This document shows, piece after piece, positions 27,567-37,708 of a stretch of DNA of 64,000 nucleotides. The notes beneath the pieces were generated by a model. That model did not search any database. It saw nothing but the letters and a program-made list of their open reading frames with translations, and was not told where the DNA came from. The stretch lies in the NCBI GenBank assembly GCA_963747755.1, contig CAVVGK010000014.1, positions 744,001 through 808,000 of the forward strand, in the 5' to 3' direction. The stretch comes from DATFVA01 sp963747755. Lineage in GTDB: Bacteria > Bacteroidota > Ignavibacteria > Ignavibacteriales > Ignavibacteriaceae. Position 1 is the stretch's first letter, and each line of letters opens with the position of its first letter. The position numbers and the translations under genes are program-made.

Positions 27567-30500
27567 TTGTTTCCCTCCGCGGCAGGTAATTCATTAGTAC
27601 CCTCTTTCTTTTTCGAAGAGGATCTTCTGAAAATTTTATTATAAATCTTAACGACTGAAAAATCATCAAAGATAGTGTAGACAACGGGTACGATAAACAA
27701 AGTTAACAGGGTCGAGGTAATCAGACCGCCGATAACGGCCTGTCCCATTGGTGAACGGAATTCCGAACCCTCGCCTAATGAGAATGCCACTGGCACCATA
27801 CCGAAGATCATTGCGAAGGTTGTCATCAGGATTGGCCTCAGTCTTGTTTGTCCTGCCAGCAGTGTCGCATCCCATCTCTCCATACCTCTGCCCCTGAGCA
27901 CGTTTATATAATCCACCAGCAGGATGCCGTTCTTGGTTACGAGTCCCATCAGCATTATTATTCCTATCATCGACATGACCGACATTGAACTGCCGAATGC
28001 AAGCAGGGCAATTACCGCTCCTATTATCGCCATCGGAAGGGAAAGCATAATGGAGAACGGGTAAATTATACTTTCAAACTGTGATGCAAGCACCAGGTAT
28101 ACAAAGATAATAGCAAGGGCAAGTGACAGAAGGATATTGCCGAATGACTCAGCCTGCTGCTGTCCGCTGCCTGCAACCTGTATGTCATAACCCGGGGCAA
28201 GGTCGATCTGGTTTATTCTCTTTTGTGCGTCGCCAAGAACTTCTCCAAGCAGCCTGTCTGATAGGTTGGCTTCTATCCTGATTTCTCGCTGCCTGTCGTA
28301 TCGGTTAATCTTTGATGGTCCTGTGCCTTTATTGATAAATGCAACAGCATCAAGTGGAATGAGAATGCTTCCCCCAGTATTGGTCTTGTTCCTGCTTTTA
28401 AGTGTCAGGTTGGCAACCCCGCTTATTGTATTGCGGTATGATTCCTGCACCTTAACTCTTACGTTATACTGCTCGCCTCCCTCCTCGAACTTAGTTGCAT
28501 CCACACCGTCAACCATAGCCCTTAGCGCGGTTGCAATTACAGCGGGATCTACTCCAAGGGCGGCGGCTTTCTGTCTTTCTACGGTTACACGAACTTCGGG
28601 TTTTGAGGTTTCCAGCGAACTCTCAACGTCGACTGCACCGGAGGTTGTTTTTACAATGTGCTCTACCTTATCAGCATAGGTCTTCAGCAGGGTAAGGTCC
28701 TCGCCGCGGACGCTGAAAATTACAGGCTTCTGTCCGCTGCCCGGTCCATTCTGGATTCCGAAACTGATATCAGCCGAAGGAATAACAATTTTATGCCGAA
28801 GCTGATCGATAAAATCAAACACGCTGTAATCGCGGTCAGTTTTACTCACAAGTTTAACAAGAATATTACCTGTACTGACAGGGTCATTGCCCGCACCGAT
28901 TGTGGTTAATACGTTTACAACACCGGGCTGTTTATGGACAACAGATTCAATCTGTTTGGCAATGATATCGGTTTTTTCGAGAGAACTCCCGGGAGCTGCA
29001 TCAATGGTGATAGTAAATTCACCCTGGTCCTGCCTCGGGAAGAACTCGGAACCGAGGAGCCCCATCATCATAATACTAAGTACAAACACGACTATAGATC
29101 CGATAACAATGATCCACCTGTGTCCGAGTGACCAGTTCAGAGCCGATCTGTATTTTCCGCTCAGCCATTCAAAAAAATGATTAAAGTAATAGAGAGTTTT
29201 TTCTATTATGTTGCCGTCCGGTGAAAGACTTTCATCCTCCCGCTTCAGCCACCTGGAAGAAAGCATAGGGGTAAGAGTGAATGCAACAAATAATGAAATC
29301 AGAACCGCAATCGTTACAGTCATTCCGAATTCATAAAAGAATCTTCCTACAATGCCGGGCATGAATGCTACAGGAACGAATACTGCTACCAGCGTAAGCG
29401 TTACTGCCATTACAGCCAGTCCTATTTCCTCTGTAGCTGCCTTTGCGGCTTCAACAGGCGATTCACCTTCCGACATATGCCTGTATATATTTTCAATTAC
29501 AACTATAGCGTCATCAATCAGGAGTCCTACTGCAAGCGACAAAGCAAGAAGCGACATAACGTTCAGGGTAAATCCAAGCGCGGCCATAAGTATAAAGCTT
29601 CCGATAATGGATGTCGGCAAAGCAAATGCACTTATAATTGTTGCCCGAAGGTTGGCCAGGAAGAAATAAATAACTATTACCGCAAGCAGGGCTCCGTATA
29701 CAAGGTCAAAGAGAACATCATTGATAGAGTTCTTGATAAATTCGCTGTTATCGCGCGCTACCGTGATATGGTAATCCTTCGGTATCTCGCTTTTGAGCTT
29801 GTCCAATTCCTTCTTAACGCTTTCGGCAACTTGCACTGTGTTGCTGCCCGACTGCTTACGGATATCCAATCCTACCGCCTGGTTTCCGTTCAGCCTGGTA
29901 ATACTTGTTTTTTCTTCTGTTGTATCGGTTACAGTCGCTACATTGTTCAGGTAAATATTCTGGCCATTACGGGATGAGACTATTATATTCCTGAACTGAC
30001 TAACCTGGTTCAGCTTCCCCATGGTTCTTAGTATGAACTGCCTGTTCCCCTGCTTAATAGTTCCCCCGGGAATCTCGACATTCGCACTAGCCACGCTCTG
30101 CACTACATCGTTTATCGAGAGGTTATATGCATGAAGCCTGTCGGCATCAACAGCAACTAGAATTTCTCTTTCTGCGCCTCCCACAAGGGTGACCGAGCCG
30201 ACTCCCGATATATTCTCAAGGCGTTTCCTTATAACATCCTTTGTGAAGGTAGTAAGCTCTTTCTCTGTCCTGCTTCCGGAAACGGTTAGGGTAAGTATAG
30301 GCTGACTTGCAGGATCGAATCTCTGGATTACGGGTTCATCAACATTATCGGGAAGCTGTGATCTTATAGCAGCTACTTTTTCGCGCACTTCCTGCGAGGC
30401 TATCTCACCTTCAACTTCAAGCTTGAACTGGATGGTAACGATTGAAACACCCTCCTGCGAGGTTGATTGAATATGATCAACACCCGCTATAGGGTTTACT

Positions 30501-30709
30501 GCATCCTCAATAATTTTAGTTACATCGGATTCAACCTGTTCCGGTCCCGCTCCCGGCAGTACCGTCGTAACGTTAACAACAGGAATATCAACATCGGGAA
30601 ACTGATCCACGTTAAGCTTAATAAAAGAAAATAATCCAAGCACCAGGATGGCAAGGATAATCATTGTTGTAAAAACGGGTCTCTTTATCGATACATCTGC
30701 TAATTTCAT
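27563..30709 (-). CDS. RND multidrug efflux permease, HAE1 type (operon 2)
   Basis: The 1048-residue pump starts with 'LADVSIKRPVFTTMIILAIL' and has the proton-relay Asp399-Asp400 in LLIDDAIVVIENI, the periplasmic 'NVDQFPDVDIPVVNV' and 'GAGPEQVESDVT', and helix 11-12 'MTTFAMIFGMVPVAFSLGEG'. It belongs to the same class as the operon 1 pump but is clearly a different paralogue, not a recent duplicate. It lies 27 bp after the adaptor gene and overlaps the PG0541-like gene, which operon 1 lacks. Export of lipophilic toxic compounds is likely, under the TetR regulator at the head of the operon. Confidence 0.93.
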   Translation of the reverse strand: MKLADVSIKRPVFTTMIILAILVLGLFSFIKLNVDQFPDVDIPVVNVTTVLPGAGPEQVESDVTKIIEDAVNPIAGVDHIQSTSQEGVSIVTIQFKLEVEGEIASQEVREKVAAIRSQLPDNVDEPVIQRFDPASQPILTLTVSGSRTEKELTTFTKDVIRKRLENISGVGSVTLVGGAEREILVAVDADRLHAYNLSINDVVQSVASANVEIPGGTIKQGNRQFILRTMGKLNQVSQFRNIIVSSRNGQNIYLNNVATVTDTTEEKTSITRLNGNQAVGLDIRKQSGSNTVQVAESVKKELDKLKSEIPKDYHITVARDNSEFIKNSINDVLFDLVYGALLAVIVIYFFLANLRATIISAFALPTSIIGSFILMAALGFTLNVMSLLALSLAVGLLIDDAIVVIENIYRHMSEGESPVEAAKAATEEIGLAVMAVTLTLVAVFVPVAFMPGIVGRFFYEFGMTVTIAVLISLFVAFTLTPMLSSRWLKREDESLSPDGNIIEKTLYYFNHFFEWLSGKYRSALNWSLGHRWIIVIGSIVVFVLSIMMMGLLGSEFFPRQDQGEFTITIDAAPGSSLEKTDIIAKQIESVVHKQPGVVNVLTTIGAGNDPVSTGNILVKLVSKTDRDYSVFDFIDQLRHKIVIPSADISFGIQNGPGSGQKPVIFSVRGEDLTLLKTYADKVEHIVKTTSGAVDVESSLETSKPEVRVTVERQKAAALGVDPAVIATALRAMVDGVDATKFEEGGEQYNVRVKVQESYRNTISGVANLTLKSRNKTNTGGSILIPLDAVAFINKGTGPSKINRYDRQREIRIEANLSDRLLGEVLGDAQKRINQIDLAPGYDIQVAGSGQQQAESFGNILLSLALAIIFVYLVLASQFESIIYPFSIMLSLPMAIIGAVIALLAFGSSMSVMSMIGIIMLMGLVTKNGILLVDYINVLRGRGMERWDATLLAGQTRLRPILMTTFAMIFGMVPVAFSLGEGSEFRSPMGQAVIGGLITSTLLTLFIVPVVYTIFDDFSVVKIYNKIFRRSSSKKKEGTNELPAAEGNK

Positions 30710-30736
30710 TTAACGCCTGTCCTTAAAGGTCAAAAT

Positions 30737-31771
30737 TTATTTTATGATGGAAACACTGGTACTGTCAGACAGGTTATTCATTCCTGCCGTTACTACCGTA
30801 TCTCCCTGCTTCAATCCGCTTGTTATCTGAATAATATTCTCATTTGATAAACCGGTACTGACATCAACCGAAATTGCTTTTTTACCGACGATCTTATAGA
30901 CAATATTTTTATTATTCTCAAAAATCACAGTTTGCGTGGGAACAACAAGAACATTTTTCTGCGATGCAAGGGTAATATCAATATTTATGAACATACCAGG
31001 TTTATACCAGTTATCTTTTGTATTCTTAAACTTTGCCTTAACCTGGAATGACCTGGCCTCGGATGAAGCCGATCTTGATATTTCTGATATCCTTCCGATA
31101 ACAGCTCTCTCTTTGTTGAATTCGGAATAAATTTTTACGGAATCATTGAGATTGAGATTAGCTACTTCGCCTTCGGTAACATAGAACTTAAGGATCATCT
31201 GCTGAATGTTGGCAACGGTAGCCAGCTGCATACCCGGTGTAACCCAGTCGCCTACATTTGCGTTTAGATCGGTTACCATGCCGTTAATGGGCGATTCAAG
31301 ATCCACTGTACTTTTGGATGATTCGAAATTTGCTTTGGCAACATCATATGCTGTCTGGGCCTGATCGAGCTGCTGCTGTGAAATTGCACCATCTTTAAGC
31401 AGGGCCATCATTCTTTCATAATTTTTCTTTGCGTTCTCGTAGTTGGCCTGTGCCTGAAGAAAGTTGGAGGTAGCCCCCGAACGATCGAGCTGAATCAATA
31501 CCTGTCCCTTCTTAACATAACTGTTTACCTGTGCTTTAATATCAATAACCCTTTCGGCTATCTTGGATACAATAGAAGCCTGTTCAACGCCCTCGAGAGT
31601 TCCCGAGTAGGTTTTATTTTCGGAGATAGTCTGCTTCTCAACCTGTGTTACCTCAACAGGGACGGCCTCCTCCACGGCTGTATTCTGCTGGTCCGACTTA
31701 TTTCCGCAGCCCTGTATAAAAAGCATCAGTATCACTGTAATTGATAAGTACTCGATAATTATCTTAATCAT
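30737..31771 (-). CDS. RND efflux periplasmic adaptor lipoprotein (operon 2)
   Basis: The 344-residue adaptor has a lipoprotein signal 'ITVILMLFIQGC' (Cys22). It follows the lipoyl-hairpin-lipoyl-barrel order: 'ASIVSKIAERVIDIKAQVNS', 'ISQQQLDQAQTAYDVAKANF', 'LESPINGMVTDLNANVGDWV' and a C-terminal membrane-proximal domain. The start has a strong AAAGGAG site. It bridges the TolC protein encoded 28 bp upstream and the pump encoded 27 bp downstream. Confidence 0.91.
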   Translation of the reverse strand: MIKIIIEYLSITVILMLFIQGCGNKSDQQNTAVEEAVPVEVTQVEKQTISENKTYSGTLEGVEQASIVSKIAERVIDIKAQVNSYVKKGQVLIQLDRSGATSNFLQAQANYENAKKNYERMMALLKDGAISQQQLDQAQTAYDVAKANFESSKSTVDLESPINGMVTDLNANVGDWVTPGMQLATVANIQQMILKFYVTEGEVANLNLNDSVKIYSEFNKERAVIGRISEISRSASSEARSFQVKAKFKNTKDNWYKPGMFINIDITLASQKNVLVVPTQTVIFENNKNIVYKIVGKKAISVDVSTGLSNENIIQITSGLKQGDTVVTAGMNNLSDSTSVSIIK

Positions 31772-31799
31772 CAGGAAATTTCTCCTTTGGTTTTTGCTT

Positions 31800-33146
31800 T
31801 CATTTGGTAATTATTCCTAAAACCTTCTCCCACTCTGTTTTTGCAACCAGGAAATCGTACACAGCTTTTTCGTAATTAATTCTTGTCTGTGTAAGGGAGT
31901 TCTGTGTATCAAGGATTTCAAGCTGAGTGCCTACTCCCTCTTTGTACCTGGTCTGGGCTATCTCAAGTGCCCGCTGTGCCTGCTGTACGCTCTTCTCCTG
32001 CGCCTGAATTCGGTCGAGGGCCTCCTCCATTTTTAACTTCGACTGCATAAGACCGATCCTTAAACCTGCTTCGGTCTTGTTTTTCGTAACCTCCAGGTTT
32101 TCTACATCTATTTTAGCCTGCTGAATACGGGCACTGCGCTTAAACCCGTCGAAAAGAGTATAAGTAAGAGAAAGTCCTACTGTAATAGTATTCGCCCAGT
32201 TATAGTTACTGAATTTAAAAGTATTGTCCTGCGTCTGCCAGTCGTAATTCCCGAATGCAGATAATGTCGGCAGATATGCAGCCTTTTCAATATTCACATT
32301 CTCCTCCAGCATTAGCTTTTGAATAGACAATTGCTGAAGCGCCGGATTTTTATCTTTTAAAATTTCATTCGACCTCTCCATAAGATCCTGTGAAACCTTT
32401 TCAACCTTAAACTCTCCCTGAACTTCAATTGTAGTATTAAGATCGAGCGCAAGCAGATTCTTCAGCGCATTCTTTGCAAGCTGCAGATTATTCCTTGCTT
32501 CAATCAGCATCGGCTTAACATTAGCAAGCTGAACCTCCGCCCTGAGATAATCGTACTCTGATGCGGCACCCTGTTTATATAACGCACCTGTATTCTCATA
32601 ATTTGCCTGTGCAACTTTGTAACCCTGCTCATTAACATCGACAAGCTTCGTTGAAAGAAGCACGCTATAGAAGCTTTCCTTAACCTGCGCAATTACTTCA
32701 TCCTTTGCGGATTCATTAGAGAGATCGGAATACTTTGAATACTTTTTTGCAATGCTGATAGCAGTACCAAGCCGGGGATCAAAGATCGTCTGCGAAAGGG
32801 TAACTCCGAGGTTGTAACTGTTCTTCGCACCGATTGAAAACGTGAGCGTGTTGGGCGAAGGGTTGAAGGGAGTATTAGGCGGAATGAAAAGCACGGGTGA
32901 CTTCAGATTCCGCGTATACTGTCCGCTTAAACTCAACTTTGGCCATGCGCCGGCATATGCCTCAGTTATCTGCTCCTCAGCTTTTTGTACGCTTAGCTGT
33001 GCAATCCTTATATCATAATTATTCTGAAGAGCGATTGAAACAGCTTTATCAATGGTAAGTACAAGATCCACACTGTCAGCCTGGGCAGAAATGACAACAG
33101 TGTTCAGTAAAATTGCGGTTAAAATAAATATTAGTATTTTTTTCAT
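31800..33146 (-). CDS. TolC-family outer membrane efflux protein (operon 2)
   Basis: The 448-residue exported protein has signal peptide 'KKILIFILTAILLNTVVISA' and two OEP repeats. Helical hairpins are marked by 'LTIDKAVSIALQNNYDIRIA' and 'VQQAQRALEIAQTRYKEGVG', and the end 'QLEILDTQNSLTQTRINYEK' is the standard TolC closing motif. I place the start at 33146, where AGGA lies 6 bp upstream. An in-frame ATG at 33167 would overlap the TetR stop (ATGA) and add seven residues before the signal peptide. Confidence 0.9.
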   Translation of the reverse strand: MKKILIFILTAILLNTVVISAQADSVDLVLTIDKAVSIALQNNYDIRIAQLSVQKAEEQITEAYAGAWPKLSLSGQYTRNLKSPVLFIPPNTPFNPSPNTLTFSIGAKNSYNLGVTLSQTIFDPRLGTAISIAKKYSKYSDLSNESAKDEVIAQVKESFYSVLLSTKLVDVNEQGYKVAQANYENTGALYKQGAASEYDYLRAEVQLANVKPMLIEARNNLQLAKNALKNLLALDLNTTIEVQGEFKVEKVSQDLMERSNEILKDKNPALQQLSIQKLMLEENVNIEKAAYLPTLSAFGNYDWQTQDNTFKFSNYNWANTITVGLSLTYTLFDGFKRSARIQQAKIDVENLEVTKNKTEAGLRIGLMQSKLKMEEALDRIQAQEKSVQQAQRALEIAQTRYKEGVGTQLEILDTQNSLTQTRINYEKAVYDFLVAKTEWEKVLGIITK

Positions 33147-33163
33147 TCTTTTTCCTGTAATGA

Positions 33164-33775
33164 TCATTTCGTCGGTTTTTCCAGTCCCTTTATAATCAAA
33201 TTCAGCAGGTTCATTTTTTTTCTTTTATTTTCGTTGAAGTAATTCTCATCGTAATGCGACATCCTCTTCCTGTGGTATTCCCAATGTTCAATGGAAGATG
33301 ACATATCAATCAGATCTTCTGAAAGCTGTTTGGAGTCATGATTGACGAATTCGCTGCTGCGGATCCCTTCATTGAGAATATCCTGCACTAAAACTTTCTG
33401 GCGTTTTATAGAAACATCATAAAGGCGGGCTATACGCTCAACGATTTCCGCCTGCATCGATCTAACAAGCCGATAGGAATTAACTTTTTCTCTCCAATAA
33501 TCAGAGGTAAACTGAACGTACTTCTTCAGTTTCTTCGCGGCTGTGTTCGCTTCTGACAGTCCTGCCTGCAGGGTGCTGAAATACTCTTCCGCATCCATTT
33601 CTATTATGGCGCAGAAGATATCCTCCTTGTTAGCGAAGTAGTGATAGAGGGAATTCTTTTTTATGCCGACTAGCTCGCCAATGTCGTCCATGGTAGTCTT
33701 GTTAAATCCGTACCTTGCGAAGACGCCGCTTGCGGCCTTCAGAATCTGTTCTTTTTTGTTCTCTTTGGCATCCAT
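33164..33775 (-). CDS. TetR/AcrR-family transcriptional regulator
   Basis: The 203-residue regulator has an N-terminal TetR helix-turn-helix (about residues 8-55): 'ILKAASGVFARYGFNKTTMD', 'IGELVGIKKNSLYHYFANKE'. The C-terminal ligand domain (60-203) is all-helical and family-specific, with no recognisable ligand pocket. As first gene of the operon TetR-TolC-adaptor-RND-PG0541, it probably represses its own operon and releases it on binding a pump substrate. Confidence 0.9.
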   Translation of the reverse strand: MDAKENKKEQILKAASGVFARYGFNKTTMDDIGELVGIKKNSLYHYFANKEDIFCAIIEMDAEEYFSTLQAGLSEANTAAKKLKKYVQFTSDYWREKVNSYRLVRSMQAEIVERIARLYDVSIKRQKVLVQDILNEGIRSSEFVNHDSKQLSEDLIDMSSSIEHWEYHRKRMSHYDENYFNENKRKKMNLLNLIIKGLEKPTK

Positions 33776-33790
33776 AAATGTAATAATATT

Positions 33791-33807
33791 GATTCCCTAT
33801 GGGAATC
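33791..33807. promoter_or_regulatory. Inverted repeat in front of the TetR operon (operator candidate)
   Basis: GATTCCC-TAT-GGGAATC is a perfect 7-bp inverted repeat that starts 16 bp upstream of the TetR start codon, a usual place for autorepression. Similar ATTCCC/GGGAAT hairpins recur within the next 140 bp as part of repeat family B, so it may instead be a repeat fragment. Confidence 0.4.
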
Positions 33808-33841
33808 TTTGCTAATTAACCTTCTATGTGCTACCGATGTA

Positions 33842-33986
33842 TATTCCTTGGCGGGAATAATTCAGCCCATTCCCGGAGGGAACAATTCGGTACATTCACA
33901 TAAGAAAAATTCCAGTACATTCCCGGAGAGAATGATTATTTGTAACACTAAGTATCTCCGTAGACCACAACCCCGTCCAGGGGTTG
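33842..33986 (-). repeat. Repeat family B, locus 1, with extra hairpins
   Basis: Read on the minus strand, CAACCCC-TGGAC-GGGGTTG (33986-33968) is followed 53 bp on by ATTCTCTCCGGGAAT (33933-33919). Further hairpins of the ATTCCC/GGGAAT kind lie at 33870-33882 and 33843-33858. This is the reverse-oriented partner of the copy at 34243, about 70% similar over 70 bp by eye. Between the two copies (33987-34242) I see no gene. Confidence 0.7.
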
Positions 33987-34242
33987 AACTTATCGAACTT
34001 TAGAAATAATTGTTCGAAACATACCAATTTTGTTCTTTCGAAAAAATACCTTTTCGCACTGTTTTGATATATAGCATAATACATCATTTTGTGCTCCGGA
34101 CAGTTGATTTTGAGAATAACGCTGCTTCAGCTTCTCATTTATAATAATAATCAGTTACCCGACACCGATTATTGACCCAAATGAAGTTGTTCAAAAACTG
34201 GCATTTTTGTTGACTTTTGGCAGCGTAAACCTGATTCCTGTT

Positions 34243-34452
34243 CAACCCCTAGACGGGGTTGTAGATTAAAGGTATGATAGCCAATATTACAGATATTCAT
34301 TCCCTCCGGGAATTATTGCTCGTTCAAGCCCCGGACAGGGTTTTGGATAAAAGATCTGGCTGCCAATGTTACAGTTTGCTCGTACAAGCCGTAGACAGGG
34401 TAGTTACAGTTGCTTCAGCACAGGGTTTTGGTTAAAAGATCTGGCTGTCGAA
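34243..34452 (+). repeat. Repeat family B, locus 2, with degenerate tandem copies
   Basis: CAACCCC-TAGAC-GGGGTTG (34243-34261) is followed by ATTCCCTCCGGGAAT (34299-34313). Two related stretches sharing 'AGGGTTTTGG-T-AAAAGATC' follow near 34338 and 34423. The array ends about 35 bp before the histidine kinase start and must therefore overlap its promoter or leader. Confidence 0.7.
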
Positions 34453-34486
34453 TGTGTACCAGTTCACTTCATTATCAAAAGGTTAA

Positions 34487-37400
34487 ATGAAAGCCGACTT
34501 GAGTAATAAAAATTCAGGTAATTCATTATTCCAGAAAAATTTCTGGAATTACCTCACCAAACCGCGGTTCGGCATCTTCAAAAAATTCCTCTTCTCTTTT
34601 CTGCTCATCTCCATTGCTCCCCTGCTTGTTTTTGGAATCTTTACACTGATGAATATAAGTTCGGTGAGGACTGATATTATTCAGCATGCAAAAACAGATA
34701 TTGATCAGAAGACTAAGGAGACGATGGAAGTCCAGGCGGTGCTTACAGCAAAAGCTGTTGAAAGATTTTTAAGGCAGTGCGAAAATGATTTAAGACTTTT
34801 GAAACAATCTGATTTAACATCAAATGATTTTCTTCAGTTCAGCAGGCAGCATCAATCAGAAATATGGATCAGGGAAGGAACAAATGAAAATCCTTACGAG
34901 GCGCATCTACAGGTTCCGCTGTACAAGGAAATTTCCTTTATAGATGAAAGCGGACAGGAGAAAATCAAAGTTAAAAACGGGCGCATACTTAATACTGAAC
35001 TCCTCAAAAACGTTAGGAATCTACGCAGTACAACATACCTGATAGAAAACTATTTTAATGAAACAAAGAAACTAAAAGACAATGAAATTTACGTTTCGCA
35101 TCTGGCAGGATTTTTTGTCAGTAAAAGAGACCAGTTAGGCGAAGCCTCCACGCCTGAAGATGCAGTAGAGGGGAAAAAGTACGACGGGGTAATAAGATTT
35201 TCAACACCCATCTACGACGGAAGTACGTTTTCAGGAATACTGGAAGTCGCGCTTGATCAGCGGCACCTGATGGAATTCACCCAGCATATACTTCCGAATT
35301 ACAAAACTTTCACTGTCTTTCCTGTTTACTCTTCCGGTGATTATGCATTTATGTTCGATGACCGGGGCTGGATTATAACCCATCCCAAATTATGGGATAT
35401 ACCGGGAGTAGATGAAAACGGCAAACCGGTTCCAGCTTATACGAGCCATTCCTCCCGTGAAGATATAAACCGGGGCTGGATTCCCTTCAACCTGGATTCA
35501 GTAGGCTTTATAGATAAATCATATCCTTTCGTGGCATCAGAGGTGAGGAAAAAACATTCGGGATCTGTTACCACAACGAATGCCGGCGGAATTACAAAGA
35601 TGATGTCGTATGCTCCTGTCTATTATGACAGGGGTGTTTATTCACACTACGGAATCTTCGGGGGCATAACCATCGGTTCCAATATCCAGCGGTTCCATAG
35701 TGCTTCTGATGAAATATCTTCTGAGATGGATAAGACCGTATTGTTCTTCAGAGATAATATTATCTGGATAATATTTATAACTTTTATATTGTCAGGCATA
35801 GTTTCATGGTTTCTATCGAGGCATTTCACCAAGCCGCTGCTGGCAATTACAGAAGGAGCCAAGACGTTGGCAGAGGGGAAATTTACCAGTCCCGTTGAAA
35901 TTAACAGGAAGGATGAGATAGGTTTTCTCGGCAGTTCTTTCAATTATATGGCAGAAGAACTTAAAACCAAAAACCACGAGCTTGTAAGTTCGGTTAACGA
36001 ACTGAAAAAATCCAAGAATGAAATCGAGAACTATGTAAGTGACCTTGAATACCAGTTAAAGATATTTAAAAGTCTACTCCGGATAAGCAATATACTGGGT
36101 TCAACCTTCGACCTGAGACGGATACTAAAATACATACTTCATAACACCGTTGAAAGATTCGGGTATGACAGGGCCATACTTTACCTGCTTGATGAGAGTG
36201 AAAAATATCTTGTGTGTAAGGAAGTCCATGGTTTTACCCCTGAAGAAGAGAATAGGGCAAGGACATCAAAGTACCACCTTCAGCACTATGACTGTATTGA
36301 AACGAGGGTAGCACAGACCGGAAACATTATTTTTGTTGATAATATCAATAACTATCCTGAAGCAACCGACCTTGACAGGAAGATCAGGAAGATATCCGGA
36401 AGCAAGTCGTTTGTATTTGTTCCTTTGAGAGTAAGAGAAAAAACAATAGGAATACTGGGAGCCGACAAGCTTAAAACAAAGACAAAGATCTCCGAGCTTG
36501 ATGTAAGCTCGCTTCAGATACTAGCCAACCAGGCGTCAAGGGTTATAGAAAGCACCCGGCTGATGCATGAAATTATTGTACAGAAGAACTTCAATGAAGA
36601 CATATTGAAATTTATGCCTGACGGAATAATAACAGTCGACCGACATGGTAACATAAGCAGTATAAATCCTGCCGCCGTAAGCATTCTAAGGGAGGAAGAC
36701 GAACAGTTAACCGGAAAGAACGTATGGGATCTCTTCCGTCCCAATCATTCCTTAATTGAAGATATCGGATCTGCGCTTTCACAAAAAGGAATGTACCGCG
36801 GATACAACCTGGAAATCCTTATTGACGATAAACCAAAATACATTAACCTTACGGCTTCACGGATGAGCGATCCTTCGGGTGAGGTAAGTGACATTGTGGT
36901 AATTATACAAGACACCACCGAAAAGAAACTTCTGGATGATCAGATCCAGAAAATGGATAGGCTGGCTTCACTGGGCAAATTTGCCGCAGGCATTGCGCAC
37001 GAAATAAGGAATCCTTTAACCGGGCTGACTTTGTTCCTGGATGATCTTCATGATAAAATAAACAACCAGCCGCTGGTTTCTAAATATATTCAGATGGGAC
37101 TTGCGGAAGTTGAGCGTCTTGAGTCATTTGTTAATGAACTGCTCGATTATTCTTCACCCTCCACGCGGAAGCCGGCTCTGAAAAATATTAACTTCCTTAT
37201 TGAAGCAACCCTCAACTTTATTGATAAGCAGTGCAGAAATTCCAAAATTGTGGTAAGGACCTCATTAACTCCCGACATTCCGGAGATTTTTATTGACCAG
37301 GAGAAGATAAGACAGGCACTGTTAAACATTCTGCTGAACGCTATTTACGCGATGCCGGAAGGCGGGGAACTTCACATTAAAACAGGCTATAAAAAAAGTA

Positions 37401-37708
37401 AGCAGAACAGGTTCTTCAACCTTTCTGATGATAGAATTATCCGAAGCGGATGGGTGGAGATCAGTATTTCAGATTCCGGACCGGGAATACCAGTGAATAT
37501 CATTGATAAAATATTTGATCCTTTCTTTACAAACAAGAAAGGCGGTACAGGGCTGGGACTTTCAATTACGCAGAATATTATCTCGGAGCATAAAGGAAAA
37601 ATTAAGGTAACCAATTCGAAATATCGCGGCGCAATTTTTACTATATTACTGCCTGTTACGCCGGTGCTGAAAGAAGAAACCTTAGTTAAGGAGAATTGGA
37701 ATGAGTAA
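34487..37708 (+). CDS. Cache-HAMP-GAF-PAS sensor histidine kinase
   Basis: The 1073-residue membrane kinase has transmembrane helix 1 at ~33-52, a large periplasmic double-Cache-like sensor (~55-420, with 'DGSTFSGILEVALDQRHL' and 'YAFMFDDRGWIITHPKLWD'), and transmembrane helix 2 at ~425-445. HAMP follows (~446-500), then GAF (~540-690) and PAS (~700-805). The kinase core has His838 in AAGIAHEIRNPL, N-box 'LLNILLNAIYAM', G1 'ISDSGPGIP' and G2 'KKGGTGLGLSIT'. It overlaps the NtrC-like regulator gene by 8 bp and is its evident partner. The periplasmic domain probably reads the small molecule taken up by the importer encoded downstream; that link is inferred from context. Confidence 0.92.
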   Translation: MKADLSNKNSGNSLFQKNFWNYLTKPRFGIFKKFLFSFLLISIAPLLVFGIFTLMNISSVRTDIIQHAKTDIDQKTKETMEVQAVLTAKAVERFLRQCENDLRLLKQSDLTSNDFLQFSRQHQSEIWIREGTNENPYEAHLQVPLYKEISFIDESGQEKIKVKNGRILNTELLKNVRNLRSTTYLIENYFNETKKLKDNEIYVSHLAGFFVSKRDQLGEASTPEDAVEGKKYDGVIRFSTPIYDGSTFSGILEVALDQRHLMEFTQHILPNYKTFTVFPVYSSGDYAFMFDDRGWIITHPKLWDIPGVDENGKPVPAYTSHSSREDINRGWIPFNLDSVGFIDKSYPFVASEVRKKHSGSVTTTNAGGITKMMSYAPVYYDRGVYSHYGIFGGITIGSNIQRFHSASDEISSEMDKTVLFFRDNIIWIIFITFILSGIVSWFLSRHFTKPLLAITEGAKTLAEGKFTSPVEINRKDEIGFLGSSFNYMAEELKTKNHELVSSVNELKKSKNEIENYVSDLEYQLKIFKSLLRISNILGSTFDLRRILKYILHNTVERFGYDRAILYLLDESEKYLVCKEVHGFTPEEENRARTSKYHLQHYDCIETRVAQTGNIIFVDNINNYPEATDLDRKIRKISGSKSFVFVPLRVREKTIGILGADKLKTKTKISELDVSSLQILANQASRVIESTRLMHEIIVQKNFNEDILKFMPDGIITVDRHGNISSINPAAVSILREEDEQLTGKNVWDLFRPNHSLIEDIGSALSQKGMYRGYNLEILIDDKPKYINLTASRMSDPSGEVSDIVVIIQDTTEKKLLDDQIQKMDRLASLGKFAAGIAHEIRNPLTGLTLFLDDLHDKINNQPLVSKYIQMGLAEVERLESFVNELLDYSSPSTRKPALKNINFLIEATLNFIDKQCRNSKIVVRTSLTPDIPEIFIDQEKIRQALLNILLNAIYAMPEGGELHIKTGYKKSKQNRFFNLSDDRIIRSGWVEISISDSGPGIPVNIIDKIFDPFFTNKKGGTGLGLSITQNIISEHKGKIKVTNSKYRGAIFTILLPVTPVLKEETLVKENWNE

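Noticed and set aside
33791..33807. Certain TetR operator
   Set aside because: Kept only as a candidate because identical-type hairpins recur in the family B repeats alongside.
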